Shown here: one piece after another, positions 16,773 through 25,425 of the stretch
Position numbering within the stretch: position 1 is the stretch's first letter
How the letters are laid out: every line of letters begins with the position of its first letter
Assembly (NCBI GenBank): GCA_018436595.1
Contig: JAHDLC010000006.1
Span: 51,437 to 115,436 of the forward strand
Origin: Synergistaceae bacterium
Lineage (GTDB): Bacteria > Synergistota > Synergistia > Synergistales > Aminobacteriaceae
Direction: 5' to 3'
Length of the DNA: 64,000 nucleotides
Translations under genes and position numbers: made by a program
Notes under the pieces: model-generated
Told to the model about the DNA's origin: nothing
Database searches by the model: none
Seen by the model: the letters and a program-made list of their open reading frames with translations, nothing else

Positions 16773-17063
16773 ATGACGGAGTATCTTCCGGAGCCCCTGG
16801 GAAAAAAAACGGGCGTGAGAGGCGGGAAAAGGAAGGGGCCTTCACGGGCCGAGATGTCCATTCGGCTGCAGCTCGCCCCTTTCAGCCTGACGAGAAAGGA
16901 GACGGAAATCACGCTGCTCCTGCTGGAAGGGCTCAAGAGAGAGGAGATTCTCGAAAACTGCGAGATTACGAACAACACGCTCAAAACTCATATCCGTCAG
17001 ATTTACAGGAAACTGAACGTCACGGCCAGGGCGGACATTCCGGGGAAAATAGGATTGGCGTGA
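16773..17063 (+). CDS. Small orphan LuxR-type helix-turn-helix protein
   Basis: 96 residues, essentially a lone LuxR/GerE DNA-binding domain with a 30-residue basic N-terminal extension. The HTH (FSLTRKETEITLLLLEGLKR ... NTLKTHIRQIYRKLNV) matches the C-terminus of the membrane LuxR protein at 8930 at most conserved positions, so the two probably recognise similar sites. It could be a soluble antagonist or co-regulator of that protein. It sits inside the envelope island, with gaps of 56 and 106 bases on either side and no terminator. Confidence 0.8.
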   Translation: MTEYLPEPLGKKTGVRGGKRKGPSRAEMSIRLQLAPFSLTRKETEITLLLLEGLKREEILENCEITNNTLKTHIRQIYRKLNVTARADIPGKIGLA

Positions 17064-17169
17064 CAGCGGCTCAATGGTGGAGTAATGTAGTGCCACCCCG
17101 GATACGCCGGGGAAAACGGGCGGGAAGAAAACAAAAGCCTTCTTCCCGTCTCCCAAGGAGGAGATTCTC

Positions 17170-18831
17170 ATGAAAAGAAGGTTATCCGCGCTGTTCCTCT
17201 CCCTGCTCCTGGTGGCGGCTCTTGTTGCCCCGGGGTGGTCGGGCACTCTCGATGCCCTTCCCCAGTGGCCCGACTCGGCCATGTACGGGGTGGTCAACCT
17301 CGAGAAGCCCAACGAAATCGTCCAGAGGGTCGTGAACTCCTACCTCTTCAAGACGATCACCGCCCTCGACCCCGGGATCAAGATGGCCGAGGAGTGGCTG
17401 AAGCAGTTCCCCGTCACGTCCGCTTCAGTGGTCTTCGGGCTCGGCGAGAAAGGATTCTCCATGCAGGGAGCGATCCGGTTCACCGACGCGAAGAAGGACA
17501 TCCTTGCCCGCATGGCGGAGGGCAAGGGACAGGAGGGCGATGTTGACGCCCTTATCAACAGCCCCGTTCCCGGCGAACTTATCCTTGCGCCCATGGAGGG
17601 ATCCACGTATGCCGTGGTGAGCGGAGGCGGAGTGGCGGTCGCCCTCGTGTCTGTCGAAGGAGACATGATCCTTGTAGGGTTCACTCCGGAAGACCTCGCC
17701 GCAGCCCGGGATGCTCTGAAGGACGGCGGGAGGAGGATGAAGCTGGACCGCAGGCTTCCCCAGGGGAACTTCTTCTTCTTCCACGACAACGGCATGGCCG
17801 CCTCGGAGCTCCAGGCGGAGTCCGACGGAGTGCTGAAGCCGCCCGTCGGAAACCTTCTGGCCGAAGCGGGGATCAACGCGGCGGACACAGGATATGATTT
17901 CTCCGTCTTCACGAACTTCGCCAAGGTCTTCTCCCTTCTGGGCGAAGAAAAATCGGGTCCCATGGCACCCGGTGACAGGATCCTCGTAGGGGGCGGCAAA
18001 CCCTGGTTTGTGTTCATGGGGAAGGTGTTCCTCGACAAGAAGCATTTCCAGGCGGTCCGGGACGCTGCGGCGGCAGGAGACAGCGATGCGGCCGAGTTCG
18101 TCAAGCTGCTGGAAGACATGAAGCAGTTCGGGCTCGACGAGGACGCTGTGCTGAAGATCCTGAAGAATATCGGAATAGTTCTCGGCAGCCAGACAAAGGT
18201 CATGGGAAATCCTCTTCCCGGAGGGTACGCCTATCTCTCGGGCGAGAAAGCTGAAGTCCAGCTTCTTCTCCCCCTTCTGGAAATGGTCGTACGCGAGAGC
18301 GGCATGCCCTTTGAGACCATTGCCAGGGAAGGATGGACCGCATTTTACGCCCTTCGTCAGCCTGTCGAATTCGTGATGGGGATCAAGGACGGAGTCATCC
18401 TCGCGGGATTCATGACCCCTGAAGGGATGGACGCCGCCCCTGAGATTTCAGGGCGCATGGCGGCCCTTTACGGCAACGCAGACCTGAACGGGTTCCTTCA
18501 TCTCGACGCGAAGGTCGTTCGCGAGACCATTCTTTCCCTCCTGAACCCGGAAGGCCCCTGGGCTCCCCTCCTTGCCCAGGAGGAGGATTTCGTGGAGAAT
18601 GTTCCCCTGTTCCTTGAAGGACTGAAGGCAGCCATCGAGTTCAAGTCGCTGGATATCCTCGCTTCCGACATGGAGCGGGCGGACTTCACCATCCTGACGG
18701 AAGAGGCACGGCAGGAGGACATCGACGCCATCTCCGCCATGGCCGCCAAGTGGAGTTCCATGGCGGAACAGGGCAAAGAGAAAGAGGGGCAGGCAGGCGA
18801 AGAAGCAAAGGAAGAAGAGAAAAAGCCGTGA
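17170..18831 (+). CDS. Secreted protein of unknown function with charged C-terminal tail
   Basis: 553 residues with a signal peptide (ALFLSLLLVAALVAPGWS). The mature part is a long alpha/beta domain with repeated strand pairs such as GFSMQGAIRFTD and FVMGIKDGVILAGF, ending in an acidic/lysine tail (EKEGQAGEEAKEEEKKP). The two halves each contain a 'FTPEDLAAARDAL'/'FMTPEGMDAAPEI'-like turn, so an internal duplication is possible. No catalytic motif is recognised. It is followed by a strong terminator, so it is the last gene of the first half of the island. Confidence 0.68.
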   Translation: MKRRLSALFLSLLLVAALVAPGWSGTLDALPQWPDSAMYGVVNLEKPNEIVQRVVNSYLFKTITALDPGIKMAEEWLKQFPVTSASVVFGLGEKGFSMQGAIRFTDAKKDILARMAEGKGQEGDVDALINSPVPGELILAPMEGSTYAVVSGGGVAVALVSVEGDMILVGFTPEDLAAARDALKDGGRRMKLDRRLPQGNFFFFHDNGMAASELQAESDGVLKPPVGNLLAEAGINAADTGYDFSVFTNFAKVFSLLGEEKSGPMAPGDRILVGGGKPWFVFMGKVFLDKKHFQAVRDAAAAGDSDAAEFVKLLEDMKQFGLDEDAVLKILKNIGIVLGSQTKVMGNPLPGGYAYLSGEKAEVQLLLPLLEMVVRESGMPFETIAREGWTAFYALRQPVEFVMGIKDGVILAGFMTPEGMDAAPEISGRMAALYGNADLNGFLHLDAKVVRETILSLLNPEGPWAPLLAQEEDFVENVPLFLEGLKAAIEFKSLDILASDMERADFTILTEEARQEDIDAISAMAAKWSSMAEQGKEKEGQAGEEAKEEEKKP

Positions 18832-18848
18832 AAAGAACAGGCTGAATG

Positions 18849-18886
18849 AAAGCTCCGGAGGTTTCGGCCTCCGGAGCTTTTTTCCA
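18849..18886 (+). terminator. Rho-independent terminator in the middle of the envelope island
   Basis: AAGCTCCGGAGG pairs perfectly with CCTCCGGAGCTT around a TTTCGG loop, followed by six T. Because the hairpin lies inside the apparent 5' end of the next frame, that gene must start downstream, at 18915. Confidence 0.9.
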
Positions 18887-18914
18887 GAATCGAGCCCGAG
18901 GGGGTGCGACGGCT

Positions 18915-20876
18915 GTGAAAAAGACTGGTTCACTGCTGCTTTCCGTTTGTATTGCCTGGATACTCCTGTGGGGGACGTCCCCCCTTGCGGCCCAGGAGCG
19001 CATCGTGCGTTTCGACGTGGAGGCGGAGATCGGAACGGACGCTTCGCTGACCGTCACGGAGCGCATTGCCGTGGCGGCGGAGGGGAAGGATATCCGGAGG
19101 GGAATCATCCGGTCCATCCCCACCGATTTCACCGACAGGGAAGGAAGGGTCCGGCGGGCTCCCCTGGAACTCGTCTCGGCATCCCTCGACGGGAAACCCA
19201 CCCAGGCCCAGGTCAGCCGGGCAGGTGAACGGCTGGAGTTCCGCCTCGGCGATCCCGACGTTCTCCTGTCTTTCGGCGAACACGTCTTCACCATTACGTA
19301 CAGGACCGCAGGACAGCTCGGCTTTTTCGAGGATCACGACGAGCTCTACTGGAATGCCACGGGAAACGACTGGCCCTTTGTCATTGAAAAGGCGTCCTTT
19401 CGGGCCAGGCTCCCCGGAAGGGAATTCGGCGAGGGGTTTTCGGCCGTGGAGTTCTATACCGGACGGACGGGAGAGAAGGGACAGGATGCCCGGCCGCTTC
19501 CCGACGGCTCCGTGGAATCCGCTGTTCCCTTTGCACCGGGAGAGGGGCTCACCGTAGTGTACACCTGGCCCAAGGGAATCATCGCCCAGCCTTCGGAGGC
19601 TGCGCCCATTCTGGAACGGTGGAGCCGTTCCCCCTACAGGGCGGTCCACCTCGCCATGCCGGTCGTCCTCCTGGCGGTGATGCTCCTTTTCTGGATCCGG
19701 TGGGGGAAGGACCCCGCACCCAGGCCGGTCATCCCTCTTTTCTCACCTCCTGCCGGTGTGGAGGCTGGGTTTGCCCGGTATGTCCGCACCATGACGGCGG
19801 ACGACAAGACCTTCGCCGCCATGATCCTCGGCATGGCCGTCAAGGGTGTGCTTGCGATAGAGGAGAGCACCCTCGCGGGAGAAGCTGCGAAACGGGCAGG
19901 GACGCTGCCCTCGGGGGCGGGAACGGCCCTGAAGCTCCTTTCAAAGCTTGCGGGAACGTCCTACCGGCTGAAGCTGAACAGGGAGAAGCTTGCGGGGACA
20001 CATCTGACGGAAGACGAACGGAGAATCGTCGATGATCTCTTCGGTTCCACACGGACGGACATTCACCTTTCGAGTGCCGACAGACCGGTCATCCAGGACG
20101 CCTTCCGCCGTCTCGGCCTCGGATTCCGCGAACGGGGCAGGCCGCTGCTGAAGACCAACCTCGGGAAATGGATCGCCGGCGGGGTTCTTTTTGAATTGTA
20201 CGCAGTGCTTATGCTCATTCTCATGATTCTCTCGGGACAACCCCGCTTCGAACCCATTTTTGCGCTGATCTCCGGCCCATTCCTGCTTCTTCCTCTCTCA
20301 TTGCCCCTTCCCTCCGGAAAGGGCGGCTTTATCGCGAAATTCTTCGTCCGGTTCTTTTTTCCCGCCATCTTCCTGTTTGTCGCGGCCGGCGCCGGTTTCG
20401 CGGGAGCGTCGAGCGGCCTTGACGTGGACCTCCTGTCTCTTCCGGGACCGCTCCTGTGCGTGGTGGTGCTGCTGGTGTTCAGGTCTCTCCTGAGGGTCCG
20501 GACGGAAGAAGGGGCCAGGCTCAACGAAAGCATAGAAGGGCTGCGGATGTTCATCACGGCGGCGGAGAAGCACCGCCTCGAGATGATGAACTCCCCCGCT
20601 GAAACGCCCCGGCTCTTCGAGACCCTCCTTCCCTACGCCTTTGCCCTGGATGCGGCGGAGACATGGGCGAACCGCTTCCAGAACGTCCTTGCCGCGGCCA
20701 ATTACACGCCCTCATGGTACCGGGGCGACCTGAATACCTTTACCACCGCCGCGGGGGTTGCGGCCTTCACGTCAGGATTCTCCGGAGCCGTTTCCTCGGG
20801 AACACGGTCGTCCGGCAGCGGCGGAAGCGGCTCATCGGGCGGCGGCGGAGGCGGCGGAGGCGGGCGGGGATGGTAG
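18915..20876 (+). CDS. DUF2207 domain membrane protein
   Basis: 653 residues. It has a signal peptide ([19 protein letters not shown]), then the extracytoplasmic DUF2207 domain with its hallmark [15 protein letters not shown] and [20 protein letters not shown] transmembrane helix lies near 250, and three to four more lie around 430-540. The C-terminus is very glycine-rich ([18 protein letters not shown]), as in other DUF2207/YciQ-type proteins. GTG 18915 with GAGGGGGTG eight bases upstream is preferred, because the in-frame ATG at 18846 lies in a terminator stem. DUF2207 proteins often sit next to lemA; no lemA is present here. Confidence 0.85.
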   Translation: MKKTGSLLLSVCIAWILLWGTSPLAAQERIVRFDVEAEIGTDASLTVTERIAVAAEGKDIRRGIIRSIPTDFTDREGRVRRAPLELVSASLDGKPTQAQVSRAGERLEFRLGDPDVLLSFGEHVFTITYRTAGQLGFFEDHDELYWNATGNDWPFVIEKASFRARLPGREFGEGFSAVEFYTGRTGEKGQDARPLPDGSVESAVPFAPGEGLTVVYTWPKGIIAQPSEAAPILERWSRSPYRAVHLAMPVVLLAVMLLFWIRWGKDPAPRPVIPLFSPPAGVEAGFARYVRTMTADDKTFAAMILGMAVKGVLAIEESTLAGEAAKRAGTLPSGAGTALKLLSKLAGTSYRLKLNREKLAGTHLTEDERRIVDDLFGSTRTDIHLSSADRPVIQDAFRRLGLGFRERGRPLLKTNLGKWIAGGVLFELYAVLMLILMILSGQPRFEPIFALISGPFLLLPLSLPLPSGKGGFIAKFFVRFFFPAIFLFVAAGAGFAGASSGLDVDLLSLPGPLLCVVVLLVFRSLLRVRTEEGARLNESIEGLRMFITAAEKHRLEMMNSPAETPRLFETLLPYAFALDAAETWANRFQNVLAAANYTPSWYRGDLNTFTTAAGVAAFTSGFSGAVSSGTRSSGSGGSGSSGGGGGGGGGRGW

Positions 20877-20913
20877 CGTCCCGCCGGCGATGACGGAAGG
20901 GAGGAATACGTAA

Positions 20914-21459
20914 ATGAAAAGAAATCTGTGCAGGGCCTGCTGCCTGATGGTTCTTTTCCTGTCCGCGGCCTGGGCCGTGCAGAGCGAAGGGGCTCTCCCC
21001 AGGACGGCCGTGGAGTTCGAGACGCGCTACCGGCAGGAGGGAACGACTCCCGAAGCTGCGGCAAAGCTTTTTTTCGACGGTATCTTTGCCTATATGGACA
21101 GTTCCACCCGGGCGGAGGGACGGAAAATGCTGGCCCTCGCCATGGACGAACGGCCCGACTGGGATGGACGGGGCACCATGAAACTCTTCGCCGACAGGAT
21201 GAAGAGCCCGAAGACCGCCCATATCTTCAGGAGCTACGCCAGGGGAGCCGTACCGGAAAACGGATACGCCATGGACCCGGACAACTATGAACTGGTGATC
21301 GAACGGTCGGCGGAAGGTCATCCCAAGGGGCTGCAGCTCTACCTCAGGAGCGGCGGCGCGGACTATCCCCGGGTGATCTACATGAAAGAGGTCAACGGCT
21401 TCTGGTTCATCGCCGACGGAAGTACGGTCAAGGTGGAAGTGCGCCCGCCGAGGAAATAG
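20914..21459 (+). CDS. Secreted protein, DUF6935-like
   Basis: 181 residues with a signal peptide (LVLFLSAAWAVQSEGA region). The mature part follows a recognisable pattern: EGTTPEAAAKLFFDGIFAYM, then FADRMKSPKTAHIFRSYARG, GAVPENGYAMDP, and a final strand pair ending NGFWFIADGST. I associate this with DUF6935 but could not confirm it. The fold looks NTF2-like. ATG 20914 is 37 bases after the DUF2207 stop, behind GGGAGGAATACG. Confidence 0.6.
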   Translation: MKRNLCRACCLMVLFLSAAWAVQSEGALPRTAVEFETRYRQEGTTPEAAAKLFFDGIFAYMDSSTRAEGRKMLALAMDERPDWDGRGTMKLFADRMKSPKTAHIFRSYARGAVPENGYAMDPDNYELVIERSAEGHPKGLQLYLRSGGADYPRVIYMKEVNGFWFIADGSTVKVEVRPPRK

Positions 21460-21481
21460 CAGCGGCGGAAAGGAGGACGGG

Positions 21482-22219
21482 ATGATGAAGCGAATGGTCT
21501 TGCTCGCGGCGGCAATCCTGGCGGTTCTCACGGCTGTTCCCCTCTTCGCCGCCGCTGCGGCCGAAAATTTCGAATGGCCGAAGGCGGGATTCGTCACCGG
21601 ATCGAGGGTCAACCTGCGGAACGGGCCCTCCACATCGGCGAAGGTTGTGGGACGGTTCGGCCACGACTACGAAACAGGGGAACTCGTGGTGACCGGCACA
21701 GAGAAAACGGGAGAGGAGTTTCCGTGGTACCGGGTGCTTTCCCACCAGTTCGGTGAGGGGTGGATCTACGGCAAGTTCCTTTCCGTCGAGGAGACGGACA
21801 GCACCGTCCGGCGCTACGTCATGAAAATCCGGGAGGATTTCGGCATTTCCCCTGCGCTGGCGGTGAAGATGTACGGCGAACCCATGAAGCGGGAGGAACG
21901 AAAGGTGAAGCTTCCCGATTTCAACGCCACGGTCCATATCGTGGACCTTTTCTTCCACGGCCATAACGCCACGTACTGGAACGGCGCTCTCCAGGCGGTG
22001 GATATTCCCGCGGGCTTCATGGGTTTCGGGGACATCGTCATGGGCATGGATGCCGGCGAGGCTCTCTCCCGGCTTGGGGCTCCGTCGGAAAAGGAGTCCC
22101 CGGAGCGTTATTTTTACATCCACGAACGGGATGAAATCGATATCATGTTCGACAGGGACCCGGAGGATGGAGGCGGCAGGGTGACGGGCCTCCGCTACCG
22201 CAGGGTCGTCTACGACTGA
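21482..22219 (+). CDS. Secreted bacterial SH3-domain protein
   Basis: 245 residues with a signal peptide (VLLAAAILAVLTAVPLFAAAAA). Residues about 35-100 are a bacterial SH3 (SH3b) domain with the signature GSRVNLRNGPSTSAKVVG and a closing EGWIYGKFL. SH3b domains commonly bind cell-wall peptides or proteins. The remaining 140 residues (VDIPAGFMGFGDIVMGMDAGEALSRLG ...) resemble a sensor-like domain of unknown type. It starts 22 bases after the previous gene, behind AAAGGAGG. Confidence 0.78.
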   Translation: MMKRMVLLAAAILAVLTAVPLFAAAAAENFEWPKAGFVTGSRVNLRNGPSTSAKVVGRFGHDYETGELVVTGTEKTGEEFPWYRVLSHQFGEGWIYGKFLSVEETDSTVRRYVMKIREDFGISPALAVKMYGEPMKREERKVKLPDFNATVHIVDLFFHGHNATYWNGALQAVDIPAGFMGFGDIVMGMDAGEALSRLGAPSEKESPERYFYIHERDEIDIMFDRDPEDGGGRVTGLRYRRVVYD

Positions 22220-22227
22220 CAGGGGGT

Positions 22228-23481
22228 ATGACAATGAGACTGACTGCCGCCGTGGTCCTCCTTCTGCTCTGTATCGGCGGGGCGGCCTGGGGAGCGGCCC
22301 ATCCGCTGGACGGGGAGATCGAGAAGTGCATGAACGACGATCCAAGCACCCAGGGGACCATTCAGTGCGCAAACATGGGGAAGAAGAAATGGGACGGGGA
22401 ACTCAACCGGGCCTACAACGAACTCATGAAACTTCTCCCGAAGGAAGGACAGTCACTTCTCCGGACTGCCCAGAGAGCCTGGATTCCCTGGAGAGAGAGC
22501 GAATACAAGCTCTTCGGCGGAGTGTATCTCACAATTTACAACAACCTCGACGGGGGGACCATGTGGCTTGTGGCCGACGCCATCGCCGAGATGGAGGTGG
22601 TCAGGGAGAGGGCACTGGAACTGATCGCCTACACGGAAAAGTTCAAGGCAGGAAAACCGTCTTTTTCCGGAAGCTACCCGAAGGGGCAGACTGAGGAGCA
22701 GCTGGCCGCTGCCATGAAGGTTAAGAACGATCATAAAAAACTCGGCAGGGCCTTCGGCTCCAACGGCGAGGTCATCGCGGCCGAGGCCCTGCAGTCGTGG
22801 GAGGACTTCAGGAACAAGGAAGCGGCCTTCATGACGTGGTTCTACGGCAAAACCGGCGACACGGCCTTTCCCCTTCATGCCAGGATGCTGAAGAACACCG
22901 CCCGGCTCAAAAAACTCGAAGGTCTCTACGACGATCTGGAAACCGGCGGCCTGAAAGAATCCCCGTCCGGGGAGACCGCGAAGAAATCCGGAGGAGGAAA
23001 GGAACCCTTTGCCGGGGACCGGAGCCTGTACCGTCCTTCCGAAGGAACCTGCGACTTCGGGGCCTATATTATCGATCCCGATCCCAAGGGAACCAACGTG
23101 CGGGAGACCCCCAACGGCAAGGTAACCGCCGTCCTGCCTCACCAACCCGACGATCCGGCCCTCATCATGGTGAAGGTTACGGGATACAGGGACAAATGGC
23201 TTTCGGTGGTCCTCCACGACGGGACAAAGGGATGGATCTTCAGCGAACTGGCGGGAATGAGCCTCCGCAACTACGCGCCGGGCTCCGTGGCCGTCCTGAG
23301 AACACGGCCCGACGAAAACGCCCCCGCTGTTGGCGACATCTTCGGCGACGAGGAAGTGACGGTCCTCGGCGGCGAAGGTGCATGGGCTCTCGTCCGGTAC
23401 AGGCATCCGAAGGGCCACGAGTTCATCGGCTGGCTGGACCCGGAGAAGCAGTGCGACAACCCCTACACCACATGTCCCTGA
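22228..23481 (+). CDS. Secreted LprI-like protein with C-terminal SH3 domains
   Basis: 417 residues. After a signal peptide (LTAAVVLLLLCIGGAAWGA) comes an LprI/DUF1311-type domain with its paired cysteines (IEKCMNDDPSTQGTIQC) and the LLPKEGQSLLRTAQRAWIPW helix. LprI proteins inhibit host-type lysozyme in mycobacteria; the same role here is not demonstrated. From about residue 275 there are two SH3b-like units (GTNVRETPNGKV ... GWIF, and SVAVLRTRPDENAPAVGDIF ... WLDP). The stop overlaps the next start by ten bases. Confidence 0.8.
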   Translation: MTMRLTAAVVLLLLCIGGAAWGAAHPLDGEIEKCMNDDPSTQGTIQCANMGKKKWDGELNRAYNELMKLLPKEGQSLLRTAQRAWIPWRESEYKLFGGVYLTIYNNLDGGTMWLVADAIAEMEVVRERALELIAYTEKFKAGKPSFSGSYPKGQTEEQLAAAMKVKNDHKKLGRAFGSNGEVIAAEALQSWEDFRNKEAAFMTWFYGKTGDTAFPLHARMLKNTARLKKLEGLYDDLETGGLKESPSGETAKKSGGGKEPFAGDRSLYRPSEGTCDFGAYIIDPDPKGTNVRETPNGKVTAVLPHQPDDPALIMVKVTGYRDKWLSVVLHDGTKGWIFSELAGMSLRNYAPGSVAVLRTRPDENAPAVGDIFGDEEVTVLGGEGAWALVRYRHPKGHEFIGWLDPEKQCDNPYTTCP

Positions 23482-23726
23482 GACGCCTGACGGGCATGGC
23501 CTGTCTGATCGGCGGAGCGGCCCTGCTGGCGTGGATGGCTTTCGAATACTTTTTCCTTGCCTTCCTCGCCGGAAAACTGCTGCCTGAAGCCGGTTTTCTC
23601 GGCTGGCTTGCGGGGTTCGGCAGGGTGTTTCTCTCCCTGCCGGGGGCGGCGGGCTTTTTCCTTGCCGCGGCGGGGTATTTCCTTATCACAAAGGCACGAA
23701 ACAGCGAAGGGAGGAACGATTCATGA
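23472..23726 (+). CDS. Small two-helix membrane protein
   Basis: 84 residues starting at ATG 23472, inside the end of the LprI-like gene and in another frame, and running four bases into the next gene. It has two hydrophobic helices (GMACLIGGAALLAWMAFEYF and AAGFFLAAAGYFLITKA) with a glycine-rich loop between. The short overlaps at both ends are typical of translationally coupled genes and are the main evidence that it is real. Function unknown. Confidence 0.65.
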   Translation: MSLRRLTGMACLIGGAALLAWMAFEYFFLAFLAGKLLPEAGFLGWLAGFGRVFLSLPGAAGFFLAAAGYFLITKARNSEGRNDS

Positions 23727-25258
23727 GACTTTTTGCGGCTCTTTGCATCATTATCGCAGGCCTGGCGGCCTTGCCCGGGGTATCCTCCGCAGCCGACGCC
23801 AAGGCCCTGCTTACCGAGGCGAACACCCTGTTCAGGAGCGCCGACAAGGACTTCATGTCAGGAAAAATGGACAGCGCCTGGGAGACGGTCATCAAGGCGA
23901 AAGAGGCTGTCGCGGCTGCGAAGGCGGCCGATCCGTCGAGCAGCCAGACGGCGTCTCTTGAGAAACGGATCGACCAGCTCGCGGCAAAAATAGAAAAGCG
24001 GAGGGGAAACTCGTCCCAGGCCGCCCCGGCTGGAAAACCCACTTCGCCCTCTGGTGCGCCGAAGCGGCTTCCGGCCACGGCGGGACGGTATCTTATGGAG
24101 GCCGACAGGGCTCTGAAGCGGGCCGAAACCCTGCTTGGACCTGATCGGGAGAAGCAGGATCCGGCACGGCTGCCGGCGAAGCTCCGGGAGATCCTGGCCC
24201 CCGCCGAGGAAAACCTTGGAAAACTGCTGGCCGAATTTCCGGACTTCAGCGGTCATCCCGACGTGACCCCGAAGGTTGAACGGCTGGAAGCGGCCCGGAA
24301 GGAGCTCGAGGCCCTGGAAGGCGCCGCATCGGCATCCAAGGGAGCCGAGACGGCTGCCCGGGCCGCCCGGGAGGCGGAGAGCGGGGAGTGGCTGAAAAAG
24401 CTCCGGCCGTTCGTCGCCTCGAAATCAAGGATGGACGATGCTCCGTACCTTGATCCCGAGAAGGAAATGATTTCCTATGCCGGCTTCGACATCAGTGCCG
24501 AGGAGCTTGCCCGGAGGCACAGGATCCACGGCGAGGCGGCCGCGGCCCTGGAAGAGTACAGGAGTGCGGGAGTGAAGGAACCCCTGGAACTCCTTGCCGA
24601 AACGGCGAAGGAAATCGAGCGGCGGCTGGGCGAATTTTCGGCAAGCCTTGAAGGACTCGGAAGGATTGCCCTGGACGAGGCCAAGTCCCAGCTCGAAAGA
24701 GGCATGGCCTTTACTGCGGAAAACCTCCCGAAGGCAGAGCGGGGCGAGGATTTCAATATTCTTTCCCGGGACGTGCTGCTGGGGATCAGGAATTCTCTCG
24801 ACCAGGCCGCCGTGTTCCTTCCGGGGGACGATCCCGGTCTTGCCGGGGCCCGGTCGGACTATGCCCGGCTTGAGAAAGACGGCGCTCTTCTCCGGGAGAA
24901 GCGGGTCGAGAAAATCCGCATGCTGCCGGAAAAATTCGGCGGCTCAGAGGGTGAGGCAATCCGGCAGGCCGTTATCGCCGCCATAGGGGCCGAGCACCCC
25001 GGTGCGGATATTCTCCGGATGAACATTGTATCTCCGGCCTGGAAAGAGGAGTGGCGCTTCCAGGAAGGGGCGGACAGGGTGCTCCGGCTCACGGCAACCC
25101 GCCAGGTGACGGTCCAGGCGGCGGTGAAGAAGAGCGACGGAGTCTTCCTGCTCACCCTGGGAGCCTACAGCCCGAAAAACCCCGACTGGACCTGGGGGCC
25201 CGTGAAGGGATACGTGATGTTCTCCGATAAAATGCTGGAGGAGAATGTAAACGAATAA
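23723..25258 (+). CDS. Secreted alanine-rich helical protein of unknown function
   Basis: 511 residues with a signal peptide (LFAALCIIIAGLAALPGVSSA). The first 90 residues look like a TPR-type helical hairpin (LLTEANTLFRSADKDFMSGK), then a proline/serine linker (SQAAPAGKPTSPSGAPKRLP), long charged helices, and a C-terminal 100-residue alpha/beta domain (AIRQAVIAAIGAEHPGADIL ... KGYVMF). Such C-terminal domains resemble lipoprotein-type strands that contact cell-wall components, but I do not recognise the family. It is the last gene of the island and is followed by a terminator. Confidence 0.68.
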   Translation: MRLFAALCIIIAGLAALPGVSSAADAKALLTEANTLFRSADKDFMSGKMDSAWETVIKAKEAVAAAKAADPSSSQTASLEKRIDQLAAKIEKRRGNSSQAAPAGKPTSPSGAPKRLPATAGRYLMEADRALKRAETLLGPDREKQDPARLPAKLREILAPAEENLGKLLAEFPDFSGHPDVTPKVERLEAARKELEALEGAASASKGAETAARAAREAESGEWLKKLRPFVASKSRMDDAPYLDPEKEMISYAGFDISAEELARRHRIHGEAAAALEEYRSAGVKEPLELLAETAKEIERRLGEFSASLEGLGRIALDEAKSQLERGMAFTAENLPKAERGEDFNILSRDVLLGIRNSLDQAAVFLPGDDPGLAGARSDYARLEKDGALLREKRVEKIRMLPEKFGGSEGEAIRQAVIAAIGAEHPGADILRMNIVSPAWKEEWRFQEGADRVLRLTATRQVTVQAAVKKSDGVFLLTLGAYSPKNPDWTWGPVKGYVMFSDKMLEENVNE

Positions 25259-25266
25259 GGTTCGGG

Positions 25267-25305
25267 AGCGGGCAGGGGAGAAGGGACTCCTGCCCGCTTC
25301 TTTCC
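25267..25305 (+). terminator. Rho-independent terminator ending the envelope island
   Basis: AGCGGGCAGG (25267-25276) pairs with CCTGCCCGCT (25289-25298), followed by TCTTTCCTT. Confidence 0.8.
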
Positions 25306-25327
25306 TTCCTGAAAAATGAGGCTGATG

Positions 25328-25356
25328 TTGACTTTTCCCTTTTCATACGGGATAGT
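25328..25356 (+). promoter_or_regulatory. Promoter candidate for the GntR/TRAP region
   Basis: TTGACT (25328-25333), 17-base spacer, GATAGT (25351-25356), about 70 bases before the GntR start. Confidence 0.5.
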
Positions 25357-25395
25357 TTTCTTGTTTCCGTAAAGGGGATTTCTTTTTTTGACGAC

Positions 25396-25413
25396 TTGTA
25401 TCCTAGTATTCAA
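25396..25413 (+). promoter_or_regulatory. Palindromic operator candidate for the GntR/FCD regulator
   Basis: TTGTATCCTAGTATTCAA is palindromic at 14 of 18 positions and resembles the TTGTAT-ATACAA style of FadR/FCD-type GntR sites. It lies between the promoter candidate and the gntR start, as expected for negative autoregulation. Confidence 0.5.
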
Positions 25414-25425
25414 AGTGAGGGTCGT

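Noticed and set aside
18846..18914. ATG 18846 as start of the DUF2207 protein
   Set aside because: The ATG and following codons form the stem of a strong terminator; GTG 18915 has a ribosome binding site and begins a signal peptide.
22797..23471. Upstream part of a 309-codon frame ending at 23726
   Set aside because: It is a shadow of the LprI-SH3 gene; only the last 84 codons (from 23472) look like a real membrane protein.
25388..25410. TTGACG with TAGTAT as the gntR promoter
   Set aside because: The spacer is only about 10 bases; the TTGACT-N17-GATAGT pair upstream is better.
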